Below, in pieces: positions 1-8,900 of a DNA stretch of 64,000 nucleotides (the first letter of the stretch is position 1; every line of letters starts with the position of its first letter). The DNA is from Ruegeria arenilitoris (lineage in GTDB: Bacteria; Pseudomonadota; Alphaproteobacteria; Rhodobacterales; Rhodobacteraceae). A program made the translations under genes and the position numbers. Under the pieces are notes generated by a model. That model had not been told where the DNA came from. It saw only the letters and a program-made list of their open reading frames with translations, and ran no database searches. The stretch spans positions 80,421 to 144,420 of the forward strand of contig NZ_WQHP01000010.1 in NCBI RefSeq assembly GCF_013035315.1, read 5' to 3'.

Positions 1-274
1 CCAGCAGAAGCGCCTCGGTCTCGGTCCGGGTGGTCAGGAACATCATCGACGCTGTCGCGGCGATCATCCGTTCGATCCGCCCCGAATGGCCAGGCCGCGC
101 GTAGTTCGACACTCGTGCCTTGAGGTTGCGCGCCTTGCCCACGTACAGAACCCGGCTGTCCGCATCTAACATCCGGTACACACCCGGCGAACTGTCCAGC
201 GTTTTCACATAGCGCTGGATGCAGGCATAGCCGGTCAGTTGTGTCTCAGAGGTCGGGTCGCTGTCTGTGGTCAT
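1..274 (-). CDS. uvrC: UvrABC system protein C (excinuclease subunit C), N-terminal part
   Basis: This is the first 91 codons of UvrC, the nuclease subunit that cuts on both sides of UvrB-bound DNA lesions in nucleotide excision repair; the rest lies beyond the left window edge. The translation shows the GIY-YIG nuclease signature: a GVY triplet at residues 31-33, [12 protein letters not shown] at about 44-55, and the following arginine-rich helix. The ATG at 272-274 gives the usual short N-terminal extension before the GIY-YIG domain. An SDR gene lies upstream on the same strand, 290 bases away, so uvrC probably has its own promoter in that AT-rich gap. Confidence 0.93.
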   Translation of the reverse strand, partial: MTTDSDPTSETQLTGYACIQRYVKTLDSSPGVYRMLDADSRVLYVGKARNLKARVSNYARPGHSGRIERMIAATASMMFLTTRTETEALLL

Positions 275-564
275 TTGCCTGAAATATGATTCTCTGACTA
301 TGGCTGCAATCTTGTCGGTCTCAGTTCAAGAGAAAACAAATCCACGGTTTCTGTGGATAAGTGTGAAGATAAGTTTCTCAGGGTGTCGATTTTCCCTTGT
401 ATACATAGGCATTCCTTGAGTTGCACAAAAAATAGGCGCATAAATAACCTTTTGATTTTGAACAAAATTTTTTCGTACACATGGCAAGTGTATGAAAAAA
501 AAGACAATTTTGTAACGCGCACGTAACGGAAACGAGAGCGGTGCAAAACTTGCAGCAGTTATGC
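275..564. other. AT-rich intergenic region upstream of uvrC
   Basis: This gap lies between the SDR stop and the uvrC start, both on the minus strand. It is much richer in A and T than the flanking genes and holds only open frames with no recognisable protein character. It is the expected place for the uvrC promoter. I could not fix -35 and -10 boxes with confidence. Confidence 0.5.
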
Positions 565-1344
565 TTATTCAACCCCCAGAACATCCGGGGTTTTCCACCC
601 AAGATGCTGGCCTCCATCGACGCACAAAAGCTGCCCGGTGACCGCGTGCGCATCCAGAAAATAGCCCAGGGCAGCCGTGATATCCGACGGGTTGGAGCCG
701 CGCTCAAGCACAGTGTTGGCGCGCTGTGTTTTGAAGTGTTCTTCGCTTTGCCTGTGGCCCTGCATCGTCGGTCCCGGCCCGATGGCATTGACCCGGATCG
801 CTGGTGTCAGAGCCTGTGCGGCAGTGCGGGTCAGCGCCCACAAGCCCATCTTGGCAATCGTGTAGGTTATGAATTCCGGCGTCAGCTTGCGCACCCGCAT
901 GTCGACCAGGTTGACGATCAAACCCGTAGCTACGGGTTCGCCTGCCTCGTCGGTATCTGGTTTCAACCCCTGCTCAGCCATGGCCTGCGTCAAGACAAAA
1001 GGTGCGCGCAAGTTGCTGTCCAGGTGGCGGTCCCAGCTTTGGCGCGTCGCAGTGTGGATGTTGTCGTATTCAAAGATGGATGCGTTGTTCACCAGACAAG
1101 TGATCGGTCCACCCAACGCCTCGGCCGCGCGGGGTAGCAGAGCCTGAACCTGTGCCTCGTCCAACAGGTCAGCTTGCAAGGCAACCGCTTTGCCCCCCAA
1201 CGCCTGCACCTCAGCCACGGTCTCTGACGCGGGTTGTTCAGAGGTCGCATAATGCACAGCGACATCATATCCCCGCTGCGCCAGATACAGGGCCATTGCC
1301 CGGCCCAGACGAATTCCAGCACCGGTTACCAATGCACGGGCCAT
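565..1344 (-). CDS. SDR oxidoreductase resembling pteridine reductase (PTR1/FolM type)
   Basis: This is a 259-residue short-chain dehydrogenase/reductase. The Rossmann motif TGAGIRLG is at residues 7-14, NNAS at 86-89 and the active-site YTIAK at 161-165. Classical SDRs have a catalytic serine ahead of the tyrosine; here that stretch reads NLVDMR, placing Asp148 with Tyr161 and Lys165. This Asp-Tyr-Lys arrangement, plus GPGPTMQ after the last core strand, is what the PTR1/FolM pteridine reductases show. Such enzymes use NADPH to reduce dihydrobiopterin, dihydromonapterin or dihydrofolate. Substrate is inferred from motifs only. It sits between the Ca/Na antiporter gene (21 bases upstream) and uvrC. 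Confidence 0.8.
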   Translation of the reverse strand: MARALVTGAGIRLGRAMALYLAQRGYDVAVHYATSEQPASETVAEVQALGGKAVALQADLLDEAQVQALLPRAAEALGGPITCLVNNASIFEYDNIHTATRQSWDRHLDSNLRAPFVLTQAMAEQGLKPDTDEAGEPVATGLIVNLVDMRVRKLTPEFITYTIAKMGLWALTRTAAQALTPAIRVNAIGPGPTMQGHRQSEEHFKTQRANTVLERGSNPSDITAALGYFLDAHAVTGQLLCVDGGQHLGWKTPDVLGVE

Positions 1345-1365
1345 GCCTATCCCCTTACTCCAAGA

Positions 1366-2328
1366 TTACGCCAGCAGTGAGACGATGTAGACCCCGTACA
1401 GCAGGGTCAACACCAGACCCCAACCACGCGTGATATCTTTTTTGAAAAACACGAACGGGATCAACAGCAGCGACGCGCCAAGCATGACCCAAAGATCGAA
1501 ATGCAGGAACTCTGGATCCACGGGAATGCGGCCGAACAGCGTTGCAATGCCGACAATGGCCAGCAGGTTGAACATATTCGACCCGATCACATTGCCCAGC
1601 GCAACATCGGCCTGCCTGCGTAAAGCCGCCATGACTGTTGTGGCCAGTTCCGGTAGCGACGTTCCGACCGCGACCAGAGTCAGGCCGATCACGGTTTCGC
1701 TGACACCATAGGTGCGCGCGATGACAGTTGCGTTGTCGACCAGCAAATGCGCGCCCATGGGCAGGCCGATCAGGCCAAGGACCAGATAGATCGACAGCTT
1801 CCAATACGGCATGTCTGGATCAGCCTCTTCCAGACCTTCCAGTTCGTCATCCTCGGCACAGGCGTCGCCACAAGCTTTGCGATGCGCATGGGCCTCGCGG
1901 AATGCGTTGAACAGAACCAACGCCAAAGCTGCCAAAAGAATTGCACCACTGGTCAGATTGAACACACCACAGAAGGCCAATCCGATGAACAAAACGGTGG
2001 CCAGCAGCATGAAGACGTAGTTCTTACGACTGTCGCACTCGCTTGTGTGCAGCGTGGCAAGCAACGCGGGCACGCCCAGAACCAACAGAATGTTTGCTGT
2101 GTTCGAACCCACGACGTTCCCCAAAGCGATCCCCGGCGCGTTTTCCTTGATCGCGCTGATCGCGATCAGCAGCTCTGGGGCCGAGGTGCCAAAGGCCACG
2201 ATGGTCAGGCTGACGATAAGGGCCGGTACGCCCAGACGCAGGCTCAGGTTTACTGCGCCGCGCACCAATGCATCCCCTGCCAGCAGCAGGATCAACAATC
2301 CAAGGCCGGATAACAGCCATGCCGTCAT
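1366..2328 (-). CDS. yrbG: Calcium/sodium antiporter (CaCA family, YrbG-like)
   Basis: This 320-residue inner-membrane cation exchanger has two homologous halves, each with the family's alpha repeat: GTSAPELLI at residues 47-55 and GTSLPELAT at 222-230. These carry the acidic residues that bind calcium. An acidic, histidine-containing cytoplasmic loop (about 145-175, rich in Glu and Asp) separates the halves, and the remainder is hydrophobic helices. The protein should move Ca2+ against Na+ or H+. The ATG overlaps the stop of the 56-residue gene upstream in an ATGA, so the two are translationally coupled. Confidence 0.9.
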   Translation of the reverse strand: MTAWLLSGLGLLILLLAGDALVRGAVNLSLRLGVPALIVSLTIVAFGTSAPELLIAISAIKENAPGIALGNVVGSNTANILLVLGVPALLATLHTSECDSRKNYVFMLLATVLFIGLAFCGVFNLTSGAILLAALALVLFNAFREAHAHRKACGDACAEDDELEGLEEADPDMPYWKLSIYLVLGLIGLPMGAHLLVDNATVIARTYGVSETVIGLTLVAVGTSLPELATTVMAALRRQADVALGNVIGSNMFNLLAIVGIATLFGRIPVDPEFLHFDLWVMLGASLLLIPFVFFKKDITRGWGLVLTLLYGVYIVSLLA

Positions 2329-2495
2329 GTACGGCCTCCTTTTTCGCAGGCACAGGGGCCTTTACCGATCCTGAACCGTCCGCAGCGCGGACATCTTGCA
2401 GACTGCAGCCTTTTCTGTCCCGGAAAGCGCAGCTTGCCGAACATCGCCAGGACACCTATGGCAATCAGGAAAAGGGTGACAATCTTGATAATCAC
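2325..2495 (-). CDS. Small membrane protein with a C-terminal four-cysteine (zinc-ribbon-like) tail
   Basis: This is a 56-codon gene starting with GTG at 2493-2495. It begins with a single hydrophobic helix (IVTLFLIAIGVLAMFG) and ends with CPRCGRFRIGKGPCAC, two CxxC/CxC pairs that look like a zinc knuckle. The GTG comes one base after the stop of the S49 peptidase gene, and the TGA overlaps the ATG of the antiporter gene, so it fits exactly between two coupled genes. That packing and the cysteine pattern argue that it is real. The function is unknown; I recall similar short proteins at this position in other Rhodobacterales. Confidence 0.7.
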   Translation of the reverse strand: MIIKIVTLFLIAIGVLAMFGKLRFPGQKRLQSARCPRCGRFRIGKGPCACEKGGRT

Positions 2496-2496
2496 G

Positions 2497-3294
2497 TCAC
2501 AAACCAAAGCGCGCGAAGGCTGCGCGCTCCTCAATGCCGGTGATAGCGTCCTGGGCCAGCGAGGCCCCGAAGCGCGACCAGATCGGTTTGCGCAGGCCAT
2601 AGCGGCGGAACTTGACCTTGTCGCCAAAACGTTCCTGCAGTTTCGGCTTCAGATGTGCGACGCCCTCAATCAGGCCTAGTTCCTGCGCGCGTTTGGCCAG
2701 CCAGACCTCGCCCGTGAACAAGTCCGCACTTTGGTCCAGCTTGTCCCCGCGGCGGGTTTTGACGTGGTTGATAAAGTTTTCATGGATATCGCCAAGCAGA
2801 CCCTGCAACCGCGCGACATCTTCTTCTTTCTCGGGCGAGAACGGGTCGAGCATGGACTTCGATTTGCCCGCTGTGTGTACGCGCCGTTCGATCCCCTGAC
2901 GCGCCAGAAACACATGCGCACCAAACCCAGCCGAGATTACGCCGATCGACCCCAGAACCGAGCTGTCGTCGGCCCAGATTTCATCGGCGGCCGCAGCCAG
3001 CCAGTACCCGCCAGATGCCGCGACATCCTCGACAAAGGCGATGACCGGCACATCAAGTTCTTCTGACAGCCGCCGGATGCGCGCCCCGATCAAAGAGCTT
3101 TGGACCGGCGAACCGCCGGGCGAATTGATCTCAAGCGCCACGGCGGCGGGTTTGCCTTTGCGAAACGCCTTTTCCAGAACGGGGGCCAGCGCGGTGTCGT
3201 TCAACGACCCACGCCCCGCCATTCCGATGGCGCCCGACAGACGGACCACGGCCACAAGGGGCTGTTTTTTGACAAACGGCAGGCTGAGTTTCAT
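2497..3294 (-). CDS. S49 family signal peptide peptidase (SppA/SohB-like)
   Basis: This 265-residue serine protease has a Ser-Lys dyad. The nucleophile is Ser94 in DVAASGGYWLA and the general base is Lys146 in GKSKSMLDPF. The 52-residue spacing equals that of Bacillus SppA (Ser147/Lys199). SPGG at 59-62 is the oxyanion-region motif. It should degrade cleaved signal peptides or other membrane-embedded peptides. There is no clear N-terminal transmembrane helix when the ATG at 3292-3294 is used; a longer frame is open upstream, but its added residues look non-native. It heads a three-gene coupled unit with the small Cys protein and the antiporter. Confidence 0.9.
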   Translation of the reverse strand: MKLSLPFVKKQPLVAVVRLSGAIGMAGRGSLNDTALAPVLEKAFRKGKPAAVALEINSPGGSPVQSSLIGARIRRLSEELDVPVIAFVEDVAASGGYWLAAAADEIWADDSSVLGSIGVISAGFGAHVFLARQGIERRVHTAGKSKSMLDPFSPEKEEDVARLQGLLGDIHENFINHVKTRRGDKLDQSADLFTGEVWLAKRAQELGLIEGVAHLKPKLQERFGDKVKFRRYGLRKPIWSRFGASLAQDAITGIEERAAFARFGL

Positions 3295-3414
3295 GGGTGC
3301 CGATGTAGAGTGCGGGTCTGCGCGAAACAAGGGACCGTTCCGGCCTAATACGCGACGTGAACTAAATTCCCACACATGGAGGGCAAAAATGCAACGCACC
3401 ATGCGGCCCGCGCT

Positions 3415-4176
3415 CTAGCTGCGAATGCGCCAACCTGTTTTGAAGATCCAGCCAATCACAGCCAGACACAAACCGGTGAAGGCCAAAATCGCCAGCAGGC
3501 TCAGACCGATCGGAACATCCGCCAAGCCATAAAACGACCAGCGAAACCCGGAAATCAGATAGACGACCGGATTGAACAGCGAAATCGTTTGCCACACCGG
3601 CGGCAACATCGAGATCGAGTAGAACGTGCCTCCAAGAAAGATCAGTGGCGTGACGACTAGTTGAGGAACCAGGGACATCTGTTCAAAGTTACTGGCCCAG
3701 ATTCCGATGATGAATCCCAACAAAGAAAAGCTGAGGCAAGAGAGGATCAGGAAAGCAGCCATCGCAAATGGGTGTTCGATCCTTATGTCCACAAAGAATG
3801 TGGCCGTTACAAGGATCACCAGCCCGACGAACAGGGACTTCGTTGCAGCGGCCCCGACGTAACCGATGACGATCTCGATGAAATTCACGGGCGCGGACAG
3901 CAACTCGAAAATCGTACCCAGAAACTTGGGGAAGTAGATTCCGAACGACGCGTTGGAAATCGCCAGCATCACGACTGACAGCATGATCAGGCCGGGCACG
4001 ATAAACGCGCCATAGGACACGCCCTCGACCTCTTGGATGCGGCTGCCAATCGCGGTGCCGAAGACCACGAAATACAACGAGGTCGACAGGACCGGCGACA
4101 GAAAGCTCTGCGCCAGGGTTCGGAAGAACCGGGCCATCTCGAACCGATATATTGCGGCAACGGCGGACCAGTTCAT
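3415..4176 (-). CDS. ABC-2 type exporter permease (NodJ/YadH-like)
   Basis: This 253-residue membrane protein has six predicted helices. An amphipathic start runs to about residue 25 ([20 protein letters not shown]), and the conserved late segment reads [15 protein letters not shown], typical of ABC-2 permeases in the NodJ/YadH/DrrB group. Its ATG overlaps the stop of the ATPase gene by four bases, so the two form one exporter. The substrate cannot be read from the sequence; relatives export lipooligosaccharides, polysaccharides, drugs or unknown lipids. Confidence 0.9.
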   Translation of the reverse strand: MNWSAVAAIYRFEMARFFRTLAQSFLSPVLSTSLYFVVFGTAIGSRIQEVEGVSYGAFIVPGLIMLSVVMLAISNASFGIYFPKFLGTIFELLSAPVNFIEIVIGYVGAAATKSLFVGLVILVTATFFVDIRIEHPFAMAAFLILSCLSFSLLGFIIGIWASNFEQMSLVPQLVVTPLIFLGGTFYSISMLPPVWQTISLFNPVVYLISGFRWSFYGLADVPIGLSLLAILAFTGLCLAVIGWIFKTGWRIRS

Positions 4177-5102
4177 GCGGGTTCTCCCGATACCAGATTC
4201 ACGAATATCTCTTCCAGACTCGACTGCCGGGTTTGCACGTCGCGCAACACCAGCCCGGCCTGCGCAACATCGTTCAACAATGTGGTGATCCCGGTGCGAT
4301 CCGCGTGTGTGTCATAGGTATAGACCAGCGCATCACCGTTGCCGTTCAGTGTCAGATTGTGCGCCGCCAGACTATCGGGAATGGCCTGAATGGGCTCGGT
4401 CAGCATGACCTCGATCTGTTTCTTGCCCATCTGAGCCATCAAGGTGTCTTTATCCTGCACAAGCAGCAGCTCACCCTTGTCGATCACACCGATCCGGTCG
4501 GCGATCGCCTCAGCCTCTTCGATGTAGTGCGTGGTCAAGATAATGGTGACCCCGGCCCGTTTCAGCTCGGCCACAATCTCCCACATATCCTTGCGCAGTT
4601 CGACATCCACCCCTGCGGTTGGCTCGTCCAGAAACAGCACCCGCGGCTCATGCGCCAGAGCTTTGGCGATCAGCACCCGGCGCTTCATGCCCCCGGACAG
4701 CTCTTTGATCGCGTTTTTCCGTTTTTCCCAAAGCGACAGCTTGCGCAATATCTCTTCGATCCGTGCATTGTCACTGCCATATCCGAACAGCCCGCGCGAG
4801 AACCGCACGGTGTTCCAAACCTTCTCGAACGGCTCCAGAGCGATTTCCTGCGGCACCAGCCCGATCATTCGACGCGCGGCGCGATACTCGGTCTGGATGT
4901 TGTGCCCTCCGACGGTCACAGAACCCGAGGTCGGCGTCGTGATACCGCAAATGGTCGAGATCAACGTGGTCTTGCCGGCCCCGTTCGGCCCAAGCAGCGC
5001 CAGAATCTCGCCCTGCTCGATATCCAGCGTCACGCCTTTCAGCGCTTCGAATCCGTCGGCGTAGGACTTGCGTAATTCCTTGATGGACAGAATGGTTGTC
5101 AT
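4173..5102 (-). CDS. ABC exporter ATP-binding protein (NodI/YadG-like)
   Basis: This 309-residue ATPase carries Walker A GPNGAGKT at residues 38-45, the ABC signature LSGGMKRR at about 135-142, Walker [13 protein letters not shown] at 155-166 and the switch histidine in [11 protein letters not shown]. The C-terminal third is the DUF4162-like extension common in ABC-2 exporters. The ATG at 5100-5102 was chosen over a start nine codons upstream because it lies directly before the conserved [13 protein letters not shown]. It powers the permease encoded by the overlapping downstream gene. Confidence 0.92.
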   Translation of the reverse strand: MTTILSIKELRKSYADGFEALKGVTLDIEQGEILALLGPNGAGKTTLISTICGITTPTSGSVTVGGHNIQTEYRAARRMIGLVPQEIALEPFEKVWNTVRFSRGLFGYGSDNARIEEILRKLSLWEKRKNAIKELSGGMKRRVLIAKALAHEPRVLFLDEPTAGVDVELRKDMWEIVAELKRAGVTIILTTHYIEEAEAIADRIGVIDKGELLLVQDKDTLMAQMGKKQIEVMLTEPIQAIPDSLAAHNLTLNGNGDALVYTYDTHADRTGITTLLNDVAQAGLVLRDVQTRQSSLEEIFVNLVSGEPA

Positions 5103-5203
5103 GCACGTTCCCTGTTCTGGCGGGCACACTACCCCGGCAGATCGGCGCAGAACAGGTCAATTCCGCACAGAGTTCTGCGCTTTTTTGTAGGTGATATGTT
5201 GCG

Positions 5204-6469
5204 TCAGGTGCGGGCGTGCTGCTGCATCTCGGCGATCCGCTTTTGCACAAGCTCCACATGCAGGCGGGCATCGTATTGCCCTTGCCGATAGGCCGCAGGC
5301 AGCCGTAGCGTCGCCAGCCGTTCGTCCAAAGCGCTCAGATGCGACTGCATGTCTTGCAAGGCATCGGCGTCAGGATCATTGGCCAGTTCCTGTTCAATAT
5401 CTCGGATCTCGGGGTAGTGCTGCCAGACCCGCCACCGCATCGCGTAGGCATAGGCCAACGGCAACAGCCGCATCAAAGGAACAACGATGAAAAAGAACGG
5501 CAGTAACAGCAACAACACCCGATTGATCTGTGCCGCGATCCAATAGGGCAGCCAGTTGTGCCAGGTCGACGGACCGTCGAGGATCAGTTGCCGCGCCGTA
5601 TTGCTGACGACCATTCCGGCACCTTCAAGGTTCGGAAACGCGCCAGGATCGGCGAGAATACCGCGCGTGCTGTGCAGCTCGATCGCGGCCATGGTCAGCC
5701 TGTTGATCAGCGCAGGATGCAGATCTGGCCGCACGACCAGACGGGCCTCAAGTGCGATCAGATCCACCGGCCGCGGCGGCAAAACCGGATCAAGGGACAT
5801 CCCCCCGGCAGGAACAGTCACCACCGTCGCGTATTCCAACCTGCGCGAGATCGCCTGAACATGATCCAGCGCCAGCACCCGCAGCCCCGGCTCGTCATAG
5901 GCCGCTTTCAGGTACGGTGCCTCAATCGGCGCGACAAAAACGGCGATATCCAACTCTCCGGCCAGCAAAGCCGCTGCTGCATCGGCATAAGGGATTGAAG
6001 CATGCGTATTCTGTGCCTCACTCAACCCCACCGCTTTTTCGAAATCACGAAACGCCGCTGCGGTACCGGACCCCGGCGCGCCGCTGTTTATCCGTAAACC
6101 AGTCCAAAGCGCCGGGTTGCGCGGAATATCTGCATCAGCGTTCACTAGAAAAATGATGGGTTCAAAAAACACGGCCCCAACAGCTTCGGCCTTTCCCGGA
6201 TCAACCCGAATACCACCCTGCAGAAAAGCCGCATCCACCTGTCCCGTATTCAGCAACTCGGCATTCTCAACCGACCCTGCGGTATCCACGATATCCAACT
6301 GCAGATCGTCGCGCGCCAGAATCGCCGCATAGTCCTGAGCGTCCGTTTCATAGGCCCCACCCACTGGTCCAGCCGCCAACAGCAAACTGCCCGGCGGATG
6401 CAAGCGCGCAAGCACACCCACAACCACAGCCAGCGCAACGGCGCCCCCGAAAAGGATCCACAACCGCAT
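5204..6469 (-). CDS. Membrane-anchored TAXI-family TRAP solute-binding protein
   Basis: The protein has about 421 residues. An N-terminal transmembrane or signal segment (LWILFGGAVALAVVVGVLA) leads into a periplasmic TAXI/NMT1-like binding domain with GPVGGAYE and AGSVENAELLNTGQVDAAFLQGG. Unlike typical TAXI proteins it continues with a hydrophobic hairpin (VLLLLLPFFFIVVPLMRLLP) and a charged C-terminal helix, about 90 residues, likely cytoplasmic and coiled-coil. No TRAP permease gene is nearby. The ATG at 6467-6469 follows a GAGG five bases upstream; an ATG six codons earlier has no visible ribosome site. The ligand is unknown. Confidence 0.8.
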   Translation of the reverse strand: MRLWILFGGAVALAVVVGVLARLHPPGSLLLAAGPVGGAYETDAQDYAAILARDDLQLDIVDTAGSVENAELLNTGQVDAAFLQGGIRVDPGKAEAVGAVFFEPIIFLVNADADIPRNPALWTGLRINSGAPGSGTAAAFRDFEKAVGLSEAQNTHASIPYADAAAALLAGELDIAVFVAPIEAPYLKAAYDEPGLRVLALDHVQAISRRLEYATVVTVPAGGMSLDPVLPPRPVDLIALEARLVVRPDLHPALINRLTMAAIELHSTRGILADPGAFPNLEGAGMVVSNTARQLILDGPSTWHNWLPYWIAAQINRVLLLLLPFFFIVVPLMRLLPLAYAYAMRWRVWQHYPEIRDIEQELANDPDADALQDMQSHLSALDERLATLRLPAAYRQGQYDARLHVELVQKRIAEMQQHART

Positions 6470-6592
6470 CCGAGCCTCGCTCTCCATCCCGCGTTAGACG
6501 CTAAGGATTGCGTGACCATCTGACAAGACAGCAGAATCCAGCCTTGCATTTCCAAGCCATCCCCGAAAACCTGCGCCGAAAGGAGGAACCCA

Positions 6593-7702
6593 ATGCTCAA
6601 CGGAATTCGGATCATAGAGGTCGAGGGCTTGGGACCAGGCCCATTCGCGGCGATGCTACTGGCGGATCTGGGCGCAGATGTCGTCACGATCCACCGCAAA
6701 GGGCAACACGCCGCGCCGGGCATGCCGGAACAATCCGTCCTGGATCGTGGCAAACGTTCAATCGATCTGGACCTCAAGGACCCCGCCGATCTGGAAATCG
6801 CCCGTCGCCTGATTGCCGCAGCCGATGCCCTGATCGAGGGGTTCCGCCCGGGGGTGATGGAAAAGCTGGGTTTAGGCCCCGAGGCCTTCAGGGATAACAA
6901 TCCTGGGCTTGTATATGGTCGCATGACCGGTTGGGGACAGGACAGCCCGCTTTCCGACACGGCTGGCCACGATCTGAACTATATCTCTTTGTCGGGCGCC
7001 CTGTGGTATGCCTCCGCCCCCGGCCACCCCCCACAAACCCCTGCCACGCTGGTCGGTGACATTGGCGGCGGCGCAATGTATCTGGTCGCCGGGATATTAG
7101 CCGGGATTTTGAACGCTCAACGAACCGGACAAGGCACGGTCGTTGACGCTGCCATTTATGACGGATCGGCACATATGATGAACCTGTTGATGAGCCTGCG
7201 CCAAACCGGCAACCTATCCGACGCGCGCGGCGCAAGCCTGCTGGACGGCCCCCATTGGAGCCGCACCTACGCATGCGCAGATCAGGGATTTGTTTCGGTG
7301 CAATGCCTCGAGCCGAAATTTTATGCCGAGTTCCTGCAGAGACTGGACCTCACCGACGATCCCGAATTTCAAAAACAGTATGTGCCCGCGCTCTGGCCCG
7401 CGCTTGCGCAGCGACTCGCAGAGATTTTCGCGCAGCAACCCCGTGACCACTGGGCGGACCTGTTCAAGGGCACCGATGCCTGCGTTGCGCCAGTTCTCAG
7501 CCCGCAAGAGGCCCAAGCCCACCCCATGAACACCGCACGCCAAACCTGGATAGAACAAGACGGCGTGTTTCAGGCCGCCGCCGCCCCGCGTTTTGCGAAC
7601 CACGAATGGCAGCCCAAACCCATCCCAAGCCGCGGCGAACACCGACAGGACATTCTGGAGGAGTTGGCCACAAATACAGCCCCCGCCTCTTCTCCTGGCT
7701 AA
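6593..7702 (+). CDS. Alpha-methylacyl-CoA racemase (CaiB/BaiF family)
   Basis: This 369-residue class III CoA-transferase-fold enzyme interconverts (R)- and (S)-2-methylacyl-CoA. The racemase residues are visible: His126 in TAGHDLNY, Asp156 in VGDIGGGAMY and Glu240 in CLEPKFYAEF, in the same order and almost the same numbering as Mycobacterium tuberculosis MCR (His126/Asp156/Glu241). This favours racemase over formyl-CoA transferase. AGGAGG lies seven to eight bases upstream of the ATG. The last codons (SSPG-stop) run into a dispersed repeat shared with 12496-12554. It stands alone, divergent from the TAXI gene. Confidence 0.88.
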   Translation: MLNGIRIIEVEGLGPGPFAAMLLADLGADVVTIHRKGQHAAPGMPEQSVLDRGKRSIDLDLKDPADLEIARRLIAAADALIEGFRPGVMEKLGLGPEAFRDNNPGLVYGRMTGWGQDSPLSDTAGHDLNYISLSGALWYASAPGHPPQTPATLVGDIGGGAMYLVAGILAGILNAQRTGQGTVVDAAIYDGSAHMMNLLMSLRQTGNLSDARGASLLDGPHWSRTYACADQGFVSVQCLEPKFYAEFLQRLDLTDDPEFQKQYVPALWPALAQRLAEIFAQQPRDHWADLFKGTDACVAPVLSPQEAQAHPMNTARQTWIEQDGVFQAAAAPRFANHEWQPKPIPSRGEHRQDILEELATNTAPASSPG

Positions 7703-7751
7703 AAATACCTCGGGGTGAATTGGCCGCAGGCCAAGAGGGGCTGGCCCCTCT
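7695..7751 (+). repeat. Dispersed palindromic intergenic repeat, copy 1
   Basis: This roughly 55-base element reads CTGGC, AAAAATACCTCGGGG, then the hairpin TTGGCCGCAGGCCAA, then the perfect palindrome AGAGGGGCTGGCCCCTCT. The reverse complement of almost the same sequence occurs at 12496-12554. It overlaps the last codons of the racemase gene and reaches the end of hemE, so its hairpins could serve as a bidirectional terminator between these convergent genes. Confidence 0.85.
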
Positions 7752-8793
7752 ACCCGTCCCGCCACGACCGCACAGTGTCGATCATCAACTGAACATTTTC
7801 AGGATCGGCATCGGGCGTGATCCCGTGGCCCAGGTTGAAGATATGCGGCCCCTTCGAGAACGCCTGCACGATGCGTCTCGTCTCATCCACCAGCGCCTGC
7901 CCACCCGTCACCATGTGGGACGAAGCCAGATTGCCCTGAACGCAGCCATCCACCTGCACATGCTCTGCCGCCCAGTCCGGCGAAACAGAGTTGTCCAGTG
8001 CAACGCAATCAACGCCAGTGGCCTTGGCAAAACCGACATAGGCGTCGCCCGCTTCACGCGGGAACCCGATCACCGGGATTCCGGGATGGCGCTCCTTGAT
8101 CGCCTGAGTAATCACTCTGCACGGCTCAACAGCGTATTTTTGAAACGCTTCGCCTTTCAGCGACCCGGCCCAGCTGTCAAAGATTTTGACCACCTCGGCC
8201 CCGGCCTCGATCTGGGCCGAAAGGTATTCGATCGTCGCCTGCGTAATCCGCTCCAGCAGCGCTTCAAACAGCGCCGTGTTGCCTTCGCGCAGCGCATGGG
8301 CGGGTCCCTGATCCGGCGTGCCGCGTCCGGCGATCATATAGGTGGCCACGGTCCAGGGCGCGCCAGCGAACCCGATCAGAGTCGTTTCGGATGGCAATTC
8401 GCGCGACAGGATGCGAACCGTCTCATAGACTGGCGACAGGGTTTCATGGATGTCGGCGACGGGTTTCAACGCATCAAATTCTGATTGCTGCGTGATCGTC
8501 GACAAACGCGGCCCCTCGCCCGTGACAAACCACAGATCAGCGCCCAGCGCCTGTGGCACCAGCAGGATATCGGCAAACAGGATCGCCGCGTCGAACCCGT
8601 ATCGGCGGATCGGTTGCAGCGTCACTTCGGCCGCCAGTTCGGGGTTGTAACACAAAGACAGGAAATCGCCGGCCTGCGCACGGGTTGCGCGATACTCGGG
8701 CAGATAACGCCCGGCCTGCCGCATCATCCAGATCGGCGGCACATCCTGCACCTCGCCCGCCAGCGCCCGCAGCAGTTTCTTTGTCTCGGCCAT
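7750..8793 (-). CDS. hemE: Uroporphyrinogen decarboxylase
   Basis: This 347-residue enzyme decarboxylates the four acetate side chains of uroporphyrinogen III to give coproporphyrinogen III in haem and bacteriochlorophyll synthesis. Family motifs are [17 protein letters not shown] near residues 19-35 with the substrate-binding arginines, [15 protein letters not shown] with the key Asp75, [13 protein letters not shown], and IFDSWAGSL. The ATG at 8791-8793 gives the normal length; the longer open frame adds 24 unlikely residues. It is divergent from hemC with a 107-base gap between them. Confidence 0.97.
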   Translation of the reverse strand: MAETKKLLRALAGEVQDVPPIWMMRQAGRYLPEYRATRAQAGDFLSLCYNPELAAEVTLQPIRRYGFDAAILFADILLVPQALGADLWFVTGEGPRLSTITQQSEFDALKPVADIHETLSPVYETVRILSRELPSETTLIGFAGAPWTVATYMIAGRGTPDQGPAHALREGNTALFEALLERITQATIEYLSAQIEAGAEVVKIFDSWAGSLKGEAFQKYAVEPCRVITQAIKERHPGIPVIGFPREAGDAYVGFAKATGVDCVALDNSVSPDWAAEHVQVDGCVQGNLASSHMVTGGQALVDETRRIVQAFSKGPHIFNLGHGITPDADPENVQLMIDTVRSWRDG

Positions 8794-8900
8794 CTTTTTC
8801 CCCAATCGTCTGGTTTGTCGCAACGGGTCGTGCCTCAGTGGCAATTTGTCAAGCTCTGCCCCCATTGTCAGGGCAATGTGACGCGACTAAAGCTGTGCGT

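Noticed and set aside
298..788. Overlapping minus-strand ORFs between uvrC and the SDR gene
   Set aside because: They run across the AT-rich promoter region and the end of the SDR gene in other frames, with no protein character.
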